From positions 310,001 to 374,000 of the forward strand of contig LUGG01000006.1 of assembly GCA_001683735.1 (NCBI GenBank): DNA of 64,000 nt, written 5' to 3'. The position numbers were made by a program, and so were the translations under genes. This document shows positions 46,327 through 59,763 of this stretch, one piece after another. Origin of the DNA: Grifola frondosa. Its lineage: Eukaryota > Basidiomycota > Agaricomycetes > Polyporales > Grifolaceae. Position 1 is the first letter of the stretch. Each line of letters opens with the position of its first letter. The notes beneath the pieces are model-generated. The model had not been told where the DNA came from, made no database searches, and saw nothing but the letters and a program-made list of their open reading frames with translations.

Positions 46327-48054
46327 CAGGAGAAGGCTGGAAGATATACGTCGGGGAGAAGAAGCAGAGAGGCTCGGCAAAAATGAGGGGAAAAATCAGA
46401 ACAACGACGCTTGGTCGCCAATTCAGGAAACCTGCCTAAGAGCACGAATGCGTGGGTACGCCGGGTGCCAGATGGGACCGAGTTACCAAGATGGGACCGA
46501 TTCCTACCATTCTGTTCGTCGGCAAATTCTAAGCGGAAGTAATTTTCCATCGTCAGTTACATAAGTTTTTGACGCGCGAACTACGGTTCCGGCCTGCTGG
46601 TCCTCCCAGCGTAAGGTTCGGCGCTTCCGGGCACGCTCATCAAAGCATCAAATGGCCAATTGTCCAGCAAGGACAGCTAGGAATGGGCCTGGATATTCAC
46701 GCAGCTGCTTCATCCTATTTCCCTTCAGCGTCACCGTCCACGACAAATCGTATTTGGATACTCACCGTCGGCGTGCTCCATGGCCTTCGTATCGTGGCTG
46801 CCTAGGCACTGATGTCGGCATTCCCGGAAAAGTCTCTTACTTCGCATACTATGCATCATGCGAATGCTCCTGTGTTCTATGGTAATCATGTGAGATGCTT
46901 CTTGCACGAATTTCCAACTTGAGAATAATATCGGCGTTCGCGATATCCCACGCGCACCATTGTCATCTGGACATTTGGCGATATGGAATCTTACAGCAGT
47001 TAAGGGCAAAGTCGCCTGTTCACGGACCTTCGGACGGGGCCAATTTGACAAGTATCCTAAGGCAGAGAGCGCCACCAAATGTATGAACCCTAACACGTTG
47101 GAGGGATGCCGGTGTCTTGGGCGGTCCCGCGATAACGCACGCGATGGGCCCCGTCGGGACTCGCATATCTTATGGCAAAATTGGTTTTAGATTAGCCATG
47201 ATTGCCACTTTTTCTAGTGAGATTTGGTAGAGATATTCCGGATCGAATGTCCGGAACCGCACCACAACGAACGCTGCAATCACAAACAATTGAGTGTTAT
47301 GGCTGACACGTTGCTCGCCGTTTCGTTCTAACGAATGATTTCGATATTTGGCTGTGACGCGCGGCGTATCAACACCAGGTGAGGAAGTTCAAGGTTGCGG
47401 TCTCGAAAATGCACTTACATGGTTTTCCCGAACCCATCGGACTTCCCACAACGCTCGCGGGAGGAATGTTCTAGTACATTAACGTAGATTTCTTAACATG
47501 TGCAATTTATGGTTTTCTACACAACACTGGTTCGAGTAGACGTCAATAACTAGAAGCTACCAAGTCATACAGTCATAGACGAGCTTACCGGTCTTCGAAC
47601 TTATGAATGTCAGAAATTTCTCATGATTTCCTTGTGACTGCTGTAAGGCTGTTATGTGCTTGTAATGGTCTTGCAAAAATCATGACCTGAGGACGGTGTT
47701 TGGTCTCTATATGTGTGGTCGACAATGCTTTTAAAAACGTTGCTGTCGGATCACTGCGTGTAACGAGAGAACATGAATCTGAGGGCCAGTCTAAGTCCAG
47801 ATTTCCACTTAGAAGAGAGGCAGGTGATCTGCATGGGCTGCCGAGTACCCAAATAAGGACGTTCATACTCCGACTTGTGGCTGACCAGATTGTGGCGGCC
47901 TTTCTTTCCACTCCCTTGCTGCTTTCTCTCAGGTGCGTTCGTCGACACTGCTATGGTCTTCTCCTTCAGTTTCAGCCTTGTGGTCCCCGGTATACCGAAC
48001 CCCTTCACCGCTGCGAATCGATGCCGGCCGGCGCTCTCACAGCCCAACCAGTCC
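46327..48054. other. Divergent gene-poor interval, 1.7 kb
   Basis: Holds the promoters of the FAD monooxygenase and the next plus-strand gene. Frames at 46569-46805, 46731-47096 and 47700-48158 show no family motif. A frame in phase with the next gene is open from 47875, so its start could be 47953. Confidence 0.45.
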
Positions 48055-49531
48055 ATGATCTTGGACAGGCATGGAACGACCGGAGAGGCACGGCGGCGAG
48101 CACCCTCCCCTTCTCTTCTTCCTCCTCTCGCCAAGAAGAGAGGGTGGGCTCCTTCTAGCTCTGAGATCAGTCTGGCTACATCAATGCCCACCTCCACCAG
48201 TGGCTATCTGGACACTCCTGCGAAGTACAGAGACATGTCGATAATACCCAGCGAGCAGGACGATATCGAGGAGATGGTTGCAGGTGGGTATCGCATGGTT
48301 TCTACACAATCATCCTACCTGCTCGGATGCTTTGTGCCTCTGCACATCGCTGCGTGCGTGCGGTATATTGCTTCCATGCATGCGCGAAACACGTGCAAGT
48401 CGCATCGATGTGGGCTGGGATGTCTGCTTAAATATCCTATCGCAATTATTCTGGTCTCCCCATGTCCACCGTTCTGACTTTTCATGTCCAAATAGACCTT
48501 CCTCCGCCCAAGCGTCGGCGCACGCTTGCTGGTTCTATCGTCTCAACTGCGTTGAGCGCTGCTCTTATCGGGACTGCAGTAGGCCTTACTGTGTATCGCC
48601 TGTGAGTATGCGTGTCACCTTTTGCTCCCTATATGCTGATGGGCTTTGAAGTTGGAGAGATCGCGGCAAGCAACCCGATGCCTTGCCTCCCCCACCTTAC
48701 GAGCAAGGCGAGTGGGTGCCTCCTGCGGAGGTGCGTGATAAATGCTCTGATCGGGATGTAAGACACTTCTAACATCGATCTCAGCGAACTCCTAGCCCGC
48801 CCGCTCAGGCTCTTCCCTCAAACCCGGCCAGCCCCTCGACCCCACGTCCCCGAAAGCCCCGCCATATTGCCGGTCGACGCACTGTTCCCCGTCATCGCAA
48901 GACCCCGTCCCGAGCTCAGATCTACACTCCGCAGCACACCCCATCGGCTGCGTCGCGTTTGCCCATTCCGCCTGAATTCAACTTCAACGCTATAGATCAG
49001 ACAGCGGATGATGCCGATTTGGACGTGGATGGTCAGGTAAGAATAAGTGGATGCTCGGAATAATTAATGATGCTGACGCACGTATCGCAGATGGGCTTGA
49101 TGAACGATAAACTGGCGCAGCTCATTGCTGAGGGCCAGCGTGCTCTAGGGAAAGAAATCGTCATCATGAGCGAGAATAAGGAGGACGAAGTTGACGACGG
49201 CTCGGGTGGCTGGGTTGAGGACGAAGATGCTCCCGTCTCGGGTTCCAGCTCCCATATCAAACGCAAATCGCGAAGTGCCCTCCCTACCTACTCCCCTCCG
49301 TCCCGCACTTCTACGATGGGAGGCCGCTTTGGCACTTACAGCGGTTTTGGGTCCGCCATCGCTGCGATTAGTCCTCTTGCACGATCTCAGAGAGGCGCAT
49401 CAGTCGAGTCCTTCGGCAGCGGGAGCTTCCAAGAGGACGAGTCGGCGTGGCAGACGCCCGAGATGCGCGAGTCCATGGAACGCGCGAGGACGCTTTATCT
49501 GCGGAATCGGGCCGAGCGTCTCGGTGTCTGA
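48055..49531 (+). CDS. Single-pass membrane protein with disordered flanks, unknown function
   Basis: Starts MILDRHGTTGEARRRAPSPS (a start at 47953 is an alternative). The first exon ends EQDDIEEMVA. The next gives LPPPKRRRTLAGSIVSTALS and AALIGTAVGLTVYRL, a basic patch then one membrane helix; then WRDRGKQPDALPPPPYEQGE with WVPPAE. The rest is a Pro/Ser/Arg-rich region and a final exon with MGLMNDKLAQLIAEGQRALG, an acidic stretch and TPEMRESMERARTLYLRNRA. Introns near 48281-48494, 48604-48651, 48730-48783 and 49035-49090 join in frame. The PPPYEQGEW segment could be a WW/Nedd4 ligand (PPxY). Conserved-looking ends suggest a real protein. No known domain. Confidence 0.7.
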
Positions 49532-50134
49532 GTTTGCATGCTTTCTCGCTTTCATTCTATTTTGCTCTGCCGTGGATACGATTAGAAACGACACCCCACG
49601 ACTCTGACTCTGCTTATGTTATTTGCGTTCGAGCTTAGTATATATATTACTATCATCATTGTTTTGTTACTCTCAGCTGCGGATCGGCTCTGAAATATGT
49701 ATATGTAGCACCTGTTTTCTTTCTTGTCGTCTCTGCATTACTTCTCTGTGGTTTGGAGCGCTCTTTGTATACAAACATCTGTCTGTTGTCTCTTAGCATT
49801 ATGATTTTGTTGTCAGCTAGCTTTGCGACCTACTAGCGGTTTATTGAGATGATTGATTGGATTGTAGGTATGACTGCGAGTTCCAAACCTTTATGCACGG
49901 TTGGGCACTCATCTGTCCAACTCACATTTCAGTAGATCCTGTACTTACTTTCCCGAAATCGCCAGTAGCCGCCCAAATACGGCATTTTGATTGCGTCGCG
50001 TGCATCGCCTTTGGCTTGCCGCCACCAGTAACTGCACTGACTGCTATCAGCTTGGGTAATACGAGCTAGCTGTTCACTCATCACTCATTTGCGCAGTCTA
50101 GCTTTGGGTGCCTGGCGGAGAAACGAACGGCACG
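49532..50134. other. Intergenic between two plus-strand genes
   Basis: The 3' flank of the membrane protein and the promoter of the TBC gene. T-rich tracts (49540-49760). No coding exon seen. Confidence 0.55.
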
Positions 50135-53100
50135 ATGGCGACCATCTCCACGCATCTGCGGAACTTCAAGGAGCCCACCAAGGACCAGCTCACGCAGCTG
50201 TTCTTCGCACTTCCGCCCGAGGTCGCTGCACCGCAAGGACAAGATGGGAAGCGGTCAGTGGACGAGCTTGAGAAGATGGAGATCAATGCCGTCCTGAGTG
50301 TGGGGTCCTTGGAGGACTCGTATGTGAGTGAAGTGCTTGTATAGATGCAATGCCAAGTCGTGAACCCGCGAGACCGTTATGATTGTAGCCAGGGAAGTTA
50401 TATCTTTTTCCGCCGTACCTCGCGTTTGCCTCTTTGGACGTAAATCTGCACGATTCACTGTGCCGTTATGCACAATTCGGAGGGTGGAACGGCTGGCTGC
50501 CCGTGCGGGAGTGTATGCCCTCAGCTTATCGCTCTGGCACGGCATGAAGATCGTGTGTATTAGTCTTTCTTTATGATCCGAAATGGAGCTCATGTGTGTT
50601 TCGTCTGAAGGTTGTGCAGCTCACGTCTCTGCGACCCACTGCTGATTTGTTCTGCTCCCTTCTCCGCGACGCGCTGAAGGCGGAGCTGCAGAAAGGCCAA
50701 ATGAAGGCTGTGAAGGGCTTCGTGAAGACATGCTATTCTGAGATGGTGGTCGCCAACTCTAACCCGGCACCCCAGGGCGGGCCGGCGGGCGACAAGGATG
50801 GCGGCGGGCCCAAATCTGATGAAGGCGCTCTCACTGAAGCTGAGTCGATGTACTTAGGGGGCCTTGGGCTGAAGTTCAAGTTCCCCGGTGATCCGAAGAT
50901 GTAAGTGATTCCTGCACTCGCATTTGTGCTTGTCTAGATGAGCACAGGCTTCGCGGCATCAAAGAGCAAATTGTGGACAGCCTATCTTCGCAGTATGTAC
51001 TGTAGTCTACGCCACCAACTCCATGGACTCACTTTCGTCCAGCGCATGGCCGCAATCTAACGCTCCTTCGGTTCCCACAATGCACACGCCTTATTCAGGT
51101 CGGCCTGCCCAATCGGTTACGCGGGGAAATGTGGGAAACGCTCTCCGGCTCGTTGTACCTTCGCTTTGGGAATCCAGGGGTCTATGAACAAATATTGCAA
51201 GAGAATGAAGGTAGACGAACACGAGTACGGAAGAGATCGAGAAGGACTTGCACCGCAGCTTGCCGGAATATTCTGCATCCAGACTGACCAGGGAATTGGC
51301 TCCCTCCGTCGAGTGTTCAAGCGTACTCATTCAAGAATCCTGAAACGGGGTATTGCCAGGTAAGGAGTAACATGAAAATTCAGGACGGATATTGAGCGTC
51401 ATCATTGTCATGCTGGCCAGGCAATGAACATTCTCGCAGCAGCTATTCTGATGTGAGCGGGAGGAATTCCGAGAAATTTTTCGGAAGCATCGTCTGACCT
51501 TCCACATAGCTACATGTCCGAAGAACAAGCATTCTGGCTTCTGGAGGTCATTTGCGACCGCCTTCTACCAGGTTACTACAGGTCGGTCGGACAATGAATC
51601 CCCCGAGTCTGGACTGACTATCATCTCCATTGTAGTCCATCGATGCATGGGACTCTCCTAGATCAGCGAGTCTTCGAGTCGCTTGTACATCGATGTCTGC
51701 CCATCATCTATGATTATTTCAAGAGGTCGATGTCCAGCTCTCCGTGCGTCGCTACCCTGGTTTTTGAGTTTGTATGGACCTTGTATTGGCTCAGATGATA
51801 TAGCACTAAATCAATGGTGATTAGATTCATCAACAGCATGCCCATGGTTTTCGCATTCCGCAAATCGATTGTTCTTCTGCATGGCCCCAAGGTATTGTTC
51901 CAAGTTGGGTAAGCGACCCACTATGCTTTGACCCTATTTTTCTCCGTTCTCACCATATGATTTTTTCAGACTTGTTCGTTCCTCATTTTTGCCTCATATG
52001 GTCCTGTTATTGTACTGACTTCCATCTAGCAATCCTAAAAATCAACGGAGAAAAATTATTGCAAATACAAGATGATGGAGGATTCATCCAGTACGTTAGC
52101 TACGCCCGGGTTCCCTTTATTCCCGCCGCTCATTCCGGGTTCTAGCTTGATGCGAGACTATTTCGCGTCGCTTAGTGAATCAGCACACCCCCACTCGACA
52201 GACCCCGAGCGCGCTCTATCACGCGCTTCCAGGAGCTTATCTAGTTCGTTCCGTGAATTGCGGGCATCACAGATGATACGATTTATTCCGAACGTCGCAA
52301 GTACCGGTCAGAGTCGTCCACAGTATCGAGTCTTTCTCGAAACGCTCTGCCATCCGGAATTTGAAGACGTTATGAGCGGTTCACCAAAGAACAGGCAGGC
52401 TCATCTACGACGCCCTGTTCAAGTCGATATGTCTTGTTCCCCACCTGCGGTCGCTCTCCCGCCGCCTTCGTTGCTGACTACTAAGGACGCCTCTGAAGAG
52501 CGACCCGAAACTAGAATCGGGTTGCGGACGTTTAGGGTCTTCTTGAGCGAGATATGCACATGGGCGCGAGTCGAGAAGATTGTGTCTAACGGCTTCCAGG
52601 TTGGTGCCACGCCCACACTGACTCGTGTGGGATCTCATCTTCACCGCTATAGCAAAGAGTTGACCGTGAAGTCGCCGAGCATGAGCTGATAGATCGTCTA
52701 TTCTACTTCTGGGATACCTCGTTTAGAGGCGCCTTGTCATTCCAGGCGAGTCAATAGTGTGCTGCCTATCAAGCCTTCCTCTAACTCGTATAATTTAGGA
52801 CTTGGTATCTGGTCTAGACGGCGTAATGTTCAACGACCTTATGGAGAACATCGAATGGTTCTTCAATCTCCACGACAAGAACAAGGACGGTTTCCTCACC
52901 AAGGACGAAGTGCTTACACTGTCAGAGTCCCTTCTGGTTAGTCCTGGTGTTGAGTTGTCACTACTCGCTCTTACCCCTGCTAGTTCATTTTCCGGTTCGA
53001 AATTGGAGATGCCTACCTGGGGGCCGTGAGCAGATTCATGTCAAATGCATTTGAGTATGGTGACGCTCTCCTCCCACGGTCTGAAGGTGCATCCCCAGAT

Positions 53101-54042
53101 TCTGAACCCCCGCCAGTGGGGTCCAACCAACCGTATATGAATCTAGCGACGTGAGACTTTACCTTCACAGTTTACACCACACTCATATATCACACTCCAG
53201 CTTTCGTATGGTAGTTCTGGCTGATGAGATACTGGAGTCGTTCTTTGAGACGGATTTCTCTAGCACGTTCAGGCTAGAGCCCGTGCCGCTCATGGACGTC
53301 CCGAACTCGAATAGCGGTTTGTTGGGTGGTCTGTGGTCCAACATCGCCTCCGATGACAACCGCAAGATCTTCAACAAGTTTACGGACGAGATTGGGCGGA
53401 CGATTGGGAAACATCAGGTAGGTGGCCCGGAAGTTGAATGGCGTCGAAGTGGATACCGGCTGGAGAAGCTCATCTCGTCTAGGTCTACCACCGTCCCGCC
53501 ATCGGCAAGTACACGGCGCTGGAAGAGCCGAAGGCGCGCGAGTCGCTGCTCACGCCTACGATGCGCCGGTCCGCATCGAAGTCTAGTCTTACCACGACAG
53601 AGAGCACTGAGACCGCTTCAACCGCGACGCTGTCCGCGTCTGCTCCCTCGCACCTAAGCGTGGACAAATCGTCCGAGATGTCCTCTCCAGAGCTGTCGCC
53701 TATGCCGAGCATGTTCCAGGCCGCGGCGACGGCAGCAGCGTTGATGGAACGTACGCCGTTTGCCATTGACGACGCGAAGGATGACGACGAGGATAGCGAG
53801 GATGAGAGCGACATCGAGGATGATGGGGTCATGGATGAGGTCAGTCGTTGCTTTGTCTTGTACTTTGGAGGTGGTGGCGCTGACCTGAGTGCAGGTGGAT
53901 GCATTCTTGGAGGCGCACGACTCGGGTTTAACGGAGGCCGAGCGAGAGCTTGCGCAAGGTCGGTGTGCAATTGTCTTGTGGCGCGGAGTGGCGCGGCTAA
54001 CTCCGCCTCATAGACCTGATCAACGCGGAACCTGTCAAGTGA
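50135..54042 (+). CDS. GRAM-TBC-EF-hand Rab GTPase-activating protein (Gyp2/TBC1D9-like), several apparent frameshifts
   Basis: Starts MATISTHLRNFKEPTKDQLT. A GRAM domain (RKSARFTVPLCTIRRVERL, GVYALSLSLWHGMKIV, LTSLRPTADLFCSLLRDALK) precedes the TBC domain: GLPNRLRGEMWETLSGSLYL, FGNPGVYEQIL, SFKNPETGYCQAMNILAAAI, YMSEEQAFWLLEVICDRLLP, GTLLDQRVFESLVHRCLPI and PKVLFQVGLAILKINGEKLL. An EF-hand follows (FFNLHDKNKDGFLTKDEVL), then a Ser-rich acidic tail ending DLINAEPVK. Catalytic-finger regions are partly blurred by frame slips near 50410, 50439, 51233, 51278, 51321 and 52330-52420. Such proteins switch off Rab GTPases in membrane traffic, and the EF-hand suggests Ca2+ input. About 1,100 residues and more than ten introns. 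Tail-to-tail with SWD3. Confidence 0.88.
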
Positions 54043-54178
54043 TGGATGAGACTCGACACATCAGTAGAGGGTCAGGAATGGGGCTGTTCTATGTTGGCTT
54101 TGCAAGCTTGTATTATAATCTATCGCATTGTCTACCCTGGAGTAGATGCATCGGACACATACTATTGGCACACAACGG

Positions 54179-55703
<1,525 letters not shown>

Positions 55704-56125
55704 TTTCAAGTTGCTGGAAAGATTAAAGCTTCGAGTTGATCGACCTCGAGGTTTATCAACTTTGTTGTCACATCGTCAAGATAAGATAAGATCCGGGATT
55801 CAATCGTTATCTAATCTAAGTATCGTTAACATTCCTGCTTCACGTCTTGACCTTCACGTCCATCGTCGACGTCGTGTAGCTGCCAGCCTGCACCGTCCGG
55901 TATAGGGAGGACCTATTCTATTCTCACAACCGGAACTTCTCGGCCAACTTTTGCTTCAAATCCCGCTCGTTTGATTTGCTATATGATCCTTGGAGCTCTA
56001 ACGACATTCACGAACTATTAACGACCTAACTACTCTTTTCCTCTGCGCTGATATCCATTGCTGTTACATTCAAATATCCATCACACATTTCTGGACATCC
56101 AATAGCTTCTGAAATCCCTGAGACA
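55704..56125. promoter_or_regulatory. Divergent promoter region SWD3 / TMEM184 gene
   Basis: 422 bases between two opposite start codons, AT-rich with repeated TCGTTA/TAACG motifs (CAATCGTTATC 55801, TATCGTTAAC 55820, ATTAACGACC 56016). These could be factor sites, but no known family is assigned. Confidence 0.4.
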
Positions 56126-59100
56126 ATGGCAGATATCGAGAACGGAAAATGCCATGCGCAGCGAGCACCTCTAAACAGCCCACCACTTATACAACATGGA
56201 ACTCTTGTAATTCAAGGTATGTCACGTACATTTGGTTCAAAATACTGACGTCTGATCCAATTCATGGTTAAGCCCATCATGTATGTGTGGGCTGCTTCTC
56301 AATGAGGGTGATCTCACTGTCATTGCCCTTCATTTCAGGTCGGGTGGATCGTCTCAGGCTGCTTCACCATCGTAGCTATGGTTGCCTCGTTCTGGCTGAT
56401 TAACAAACATCTTCAGTGGTACACAAATGTATGTCAACCGCCTGCCCGTTGTGTTTCTATGCATTAACGCCTTGTTAGAAATACCATCAACGCTGTACGT
56501 CCCATAAAAATATACCCACGTACCGTCCTTATGACCTGATTCGAAGACATCGTGCGCATCTTGTTTATGGTGCCTATTTACGCGGTCATCAGCCTAGCCT
56601 CATATTTGTTCTGGGTGAGCCATCCGTGTTTACATTTGTAGCACGCATATACTGAGTATGACATCAATGCGTAAGAATCATTCCACGCCTCTTCTACTGA
56701 TTCGTGACTGTTACGAGTCCACAGTGCTCACGGCATTTTTCTACTTGCTTCTGCTTTATATTTCTCCAGATCCTGAGGAGCAGAAGGAGATATTTCGGAA
56801 GGTCCGTGAGGCAAGATTCTTGAATTGCCATCGCGTTTTACGTCACATTGATCTAGGCCGGACTCTCTCGCGAGCATGACCTGGAAGCGCGCAAGCGGGG
56901 TGAAGAAGTCAAGAAATGGATGTTTCCCCTCAGTTTCGTGCAATGGAAGCCTCAGGTAGTGTCATCCTATCGCTATCGTCCATTACCCAACTAATGAATA
57001 CTGTGTCTCCCAGGATGGATTATATTTCCTACAACTCATGAAGTGGGGTGTACTGCAGTACTGTGTTGTTAGGCCTACGTGAGTGTCTCCGTCGCCATCA
57101 CTCTGGCCTTGGTGTTTTCATCTCACAATAAACTTCAGTACAACGCTGGCTGCTGTGATCCTGGATTATGTAGGTTTGTATTGCAATGATTCATGGAGCC
57201 TTGGCTGGGGCCATATTTATGTCAGCATTTGTGAATTTGCTCGATATTTTGCCCCATTGACATATCAATCGTTTTAGATCACCATTGTCGTATCAATATC
57301 GGTATCTGTCGCCATGTATTGCCTGATACAGCTCTATATACCCGTCTCGACGAATCTCAAGCCTCATAAACCGCTCTTGAAGTTGTTTGCCGTCAAAGCT
57401 GTTGGTACGTCTCATCTGTGACATTGATACTCCTGTGTGAAATCACGCCTTGACGCGGTGCATTTAGTTTTCTTGACCTTTTGGCAGGCCACATTCCTGT
57501 CCATGCTCACAGTTTTTGGCGTCGTGAAAGACGTGCGTCACTGTTCCTCAATTCTCTGGCAGTGCAGCTGAAGTGCCAGCCATGCAGACCAAATACATGA
57601 CCGCAGATAACATCAACGTCGGTATCAGCGCGATACTAGAAACGTTCGAGATGATGTATGCATCGTCTTGCTTACATCGCTGTTTTCTAAATTGTCTTCG
57701 CAGGCTGTTTGCATTGCTTCATATCCGGGCGTTCACCTACAAGCCCTACTGCACTCCGCCGGGCCGCACACCTCGTTGGAAATCTCTCATGCACGCCATG
57801 AACTTCAAGGAGACCCTGCGGGAGCTCTGGACAGGCACGATGTACATGATTCGGAAGTACCGCGGACAGGAGACCGACGCTCAAGCTCGACGAGAGGCGG
57901 TCTTGGAAAGTGTATTTGGCAGATCGAGGATCGCGATTTATAGGCAAGCGAAGGCTGGCGACACAAACCTTGGGGAGAAGAATGCTGAGGGCGTCACCGT
58001 CGAAGTGGAGAAGATGGTCCACGTGGGCGCGGAGAGGCAGTGGTTAGGAATCGGAGACGATTATGGCTATGGACTAGGATATCATACGAGGAGATTGCGG
58101 GAACGAAGTGACGGGCTGGAAGAGCAAATTGAGAAGGAACTTACTAAGAGAGGTTATGGCAAGAATGGTGCGTCACATTGGAGTCTTGTCAGATGGATCA
58201 TTGATTCTGGTGAACAGCTCGAGATCGCACTAGTGGTCTGGCCTATGACCGTGTTGACACTAGTGAACCTTTCCCACCTGAAGTTCACGGCCACAAGCGT
58301 CGCTCTTGGTGGCAAAACATGTACTCGCGCATCTCCCAATCTGGTCCTGACCTAGACGTTGACCAGGAAGTGCACCGTATGTCTCGTGCATCTCGGCGTC
58401 GCTCCGTTTCCCGACGTCGCTTCGGCGATATTGACCCGCGATCAAAGCCTTCGATGTATGATGTTCGGGAACATGATTATGAGGACCCACCGCCCCCATC
58501 TGCCATCCGCACCTACCGCGAAAGTCAGCGCAGAAAGGCAGGCATCGAGGAAAGGCCTCTTCTGTCAAAACCAAAGGCTCCTTTGATATCTGCTACATTT
58601 AACCCTGACGCAATGTTGGATTTTGTGCCGCGACCTGTGCCCTATAGACCCGTCTCACCCGCACATACGTCCTCGCCCCATGACTTACTCTTGCCTTCTA
58701 TGAACCTCCATATTTCCCCTCCGTTCCCCGCTCCTCTCACGGACTCCGACCATCCGGATAGTTTCCTGGGCCGAGCATTTGCCAATGCTGAGGGTCCTTC
58801 ATCTTCATCCGAGAGGCTCACGACAGAGCCTTCTTCTCAATCTCACTACACGCAAGTCCGACTAGCGTCCCAGCCGGCTGTGGTGCCCCGAATTCTGGCC
58901 GGTGCGAAAGCTCCTGTAATTGTCCATTATACAGAAGCTCTTTCGTCCCCGCCTCATCTGGATAACACGCGTGCAGGAGCGGTATAACGGCAGAAGTGTC
59001 GGCTCGCATGAGATCATCTCACCAACGCGATCCAGCACATTGCTACGCGGCATTGGCTGATCCATCATCTCCAGGAGCATCTGCTCCTTTCTCAGCTCGT

Positions 59101-59358
59101 TTCGTGCCACACTATCCAGGAAGAGCCGTATCAAGGTATTCTACTGGGCCGACGAGTCCTCGGAATCGCTACGTCCCTACCAGGGATCAGATTGTGCTTC
59201 CTGCGCTTCTATCACCGACGGCCAGAGATCCGCGCGGCAATGTTGAGCTCCCTGATCTTCCTGTTGAGCGCACTAGGAACAATTCTTTACGAACATCTTC
59301 TCCACTTCGGCGAGATCGCAGGGATCGCAGAAGCACTGCTCCCAGGGCTGACAAATGA
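56126..59358 (+). CDS. TMEM184 / DUF300 (Ost-alpha-like) seven-helix membrane protein
   Basis: Starts MADIENGKCHAQRAPLNSPP. Helices: HHVGWIVSGCFTIVAMVASF, YIVRILFMVPIYAVISLASY, LLIRDCYESTVLTAFFYLLL, WGVLQYCVVRPTTTLAAVI, YITIVVSISVSVAMYCLIQL, FLTFWQATFLSMLTVFGVV, then ETFEMMLFALLHIRAFTYKP. VRILFMVPIYAVISL, RDCYESTVL and KAVVFLTFWQ are family hallmarks. Members are found in vacuolar or endosomal membranes; yeast YKR051W belongs to the family, and function is poorly known. The long cytosolic tail is charged (WTGTMYMIRKYRGQETDAQA) then disordered (VHRMSRASRRRSVSRRRFG). Frame slips occur near 58219 and about 58980-59060, so the final exon (SPRNRYVPTRDQIVLPALLS to APRADK) is probably joined. Many introns. 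Confidence 0.85.
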
Positions 59359-59763
59359 TCGCTACTCCAGACCTCCTAAAGATACTTGAGCCGGGTTACC
59401 TTGCAGCATTCACCAACAATTTCTTTCGAACTTTTGGGACTAATAATCCCTGCATCATTTATTTGTCATGTTATGATTACGACGCTTTGTTTAACGATCT
59501 TATGAATCTAATGATCATCTTGTGTCTGTGATTGCGAAGTTGTGTATTCCACCTTTTTGTAATATCTGTTACAGACATGCTCGTTTCATACCCGCTCATT
59601 GTATTACTCTACTCGTGCTGAAACCTTTTGATGAGACGCGATCTGATTCCAAACAAGAGATATAACGTTTGCGGAAGAGATACTCCTTCAACGAGGCCAC
59701 TAGAAGATAGATATGCAATTGAGATGGGCTACAACAACTAATGCGATGGTTGATAAGTTAATC
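59359..59763. other. Intergenic, tail-to-tail
   Basis: The 3' flanks of the TMEM184 and Doa10 genes; T-rich with no gene seen. Confidence 0.55.

Noticed and set aside
46731..47096. Minus-strand frame of 121 codons
   Set aside because: No motif, no joinable exons, and codon use unlike neighbours.
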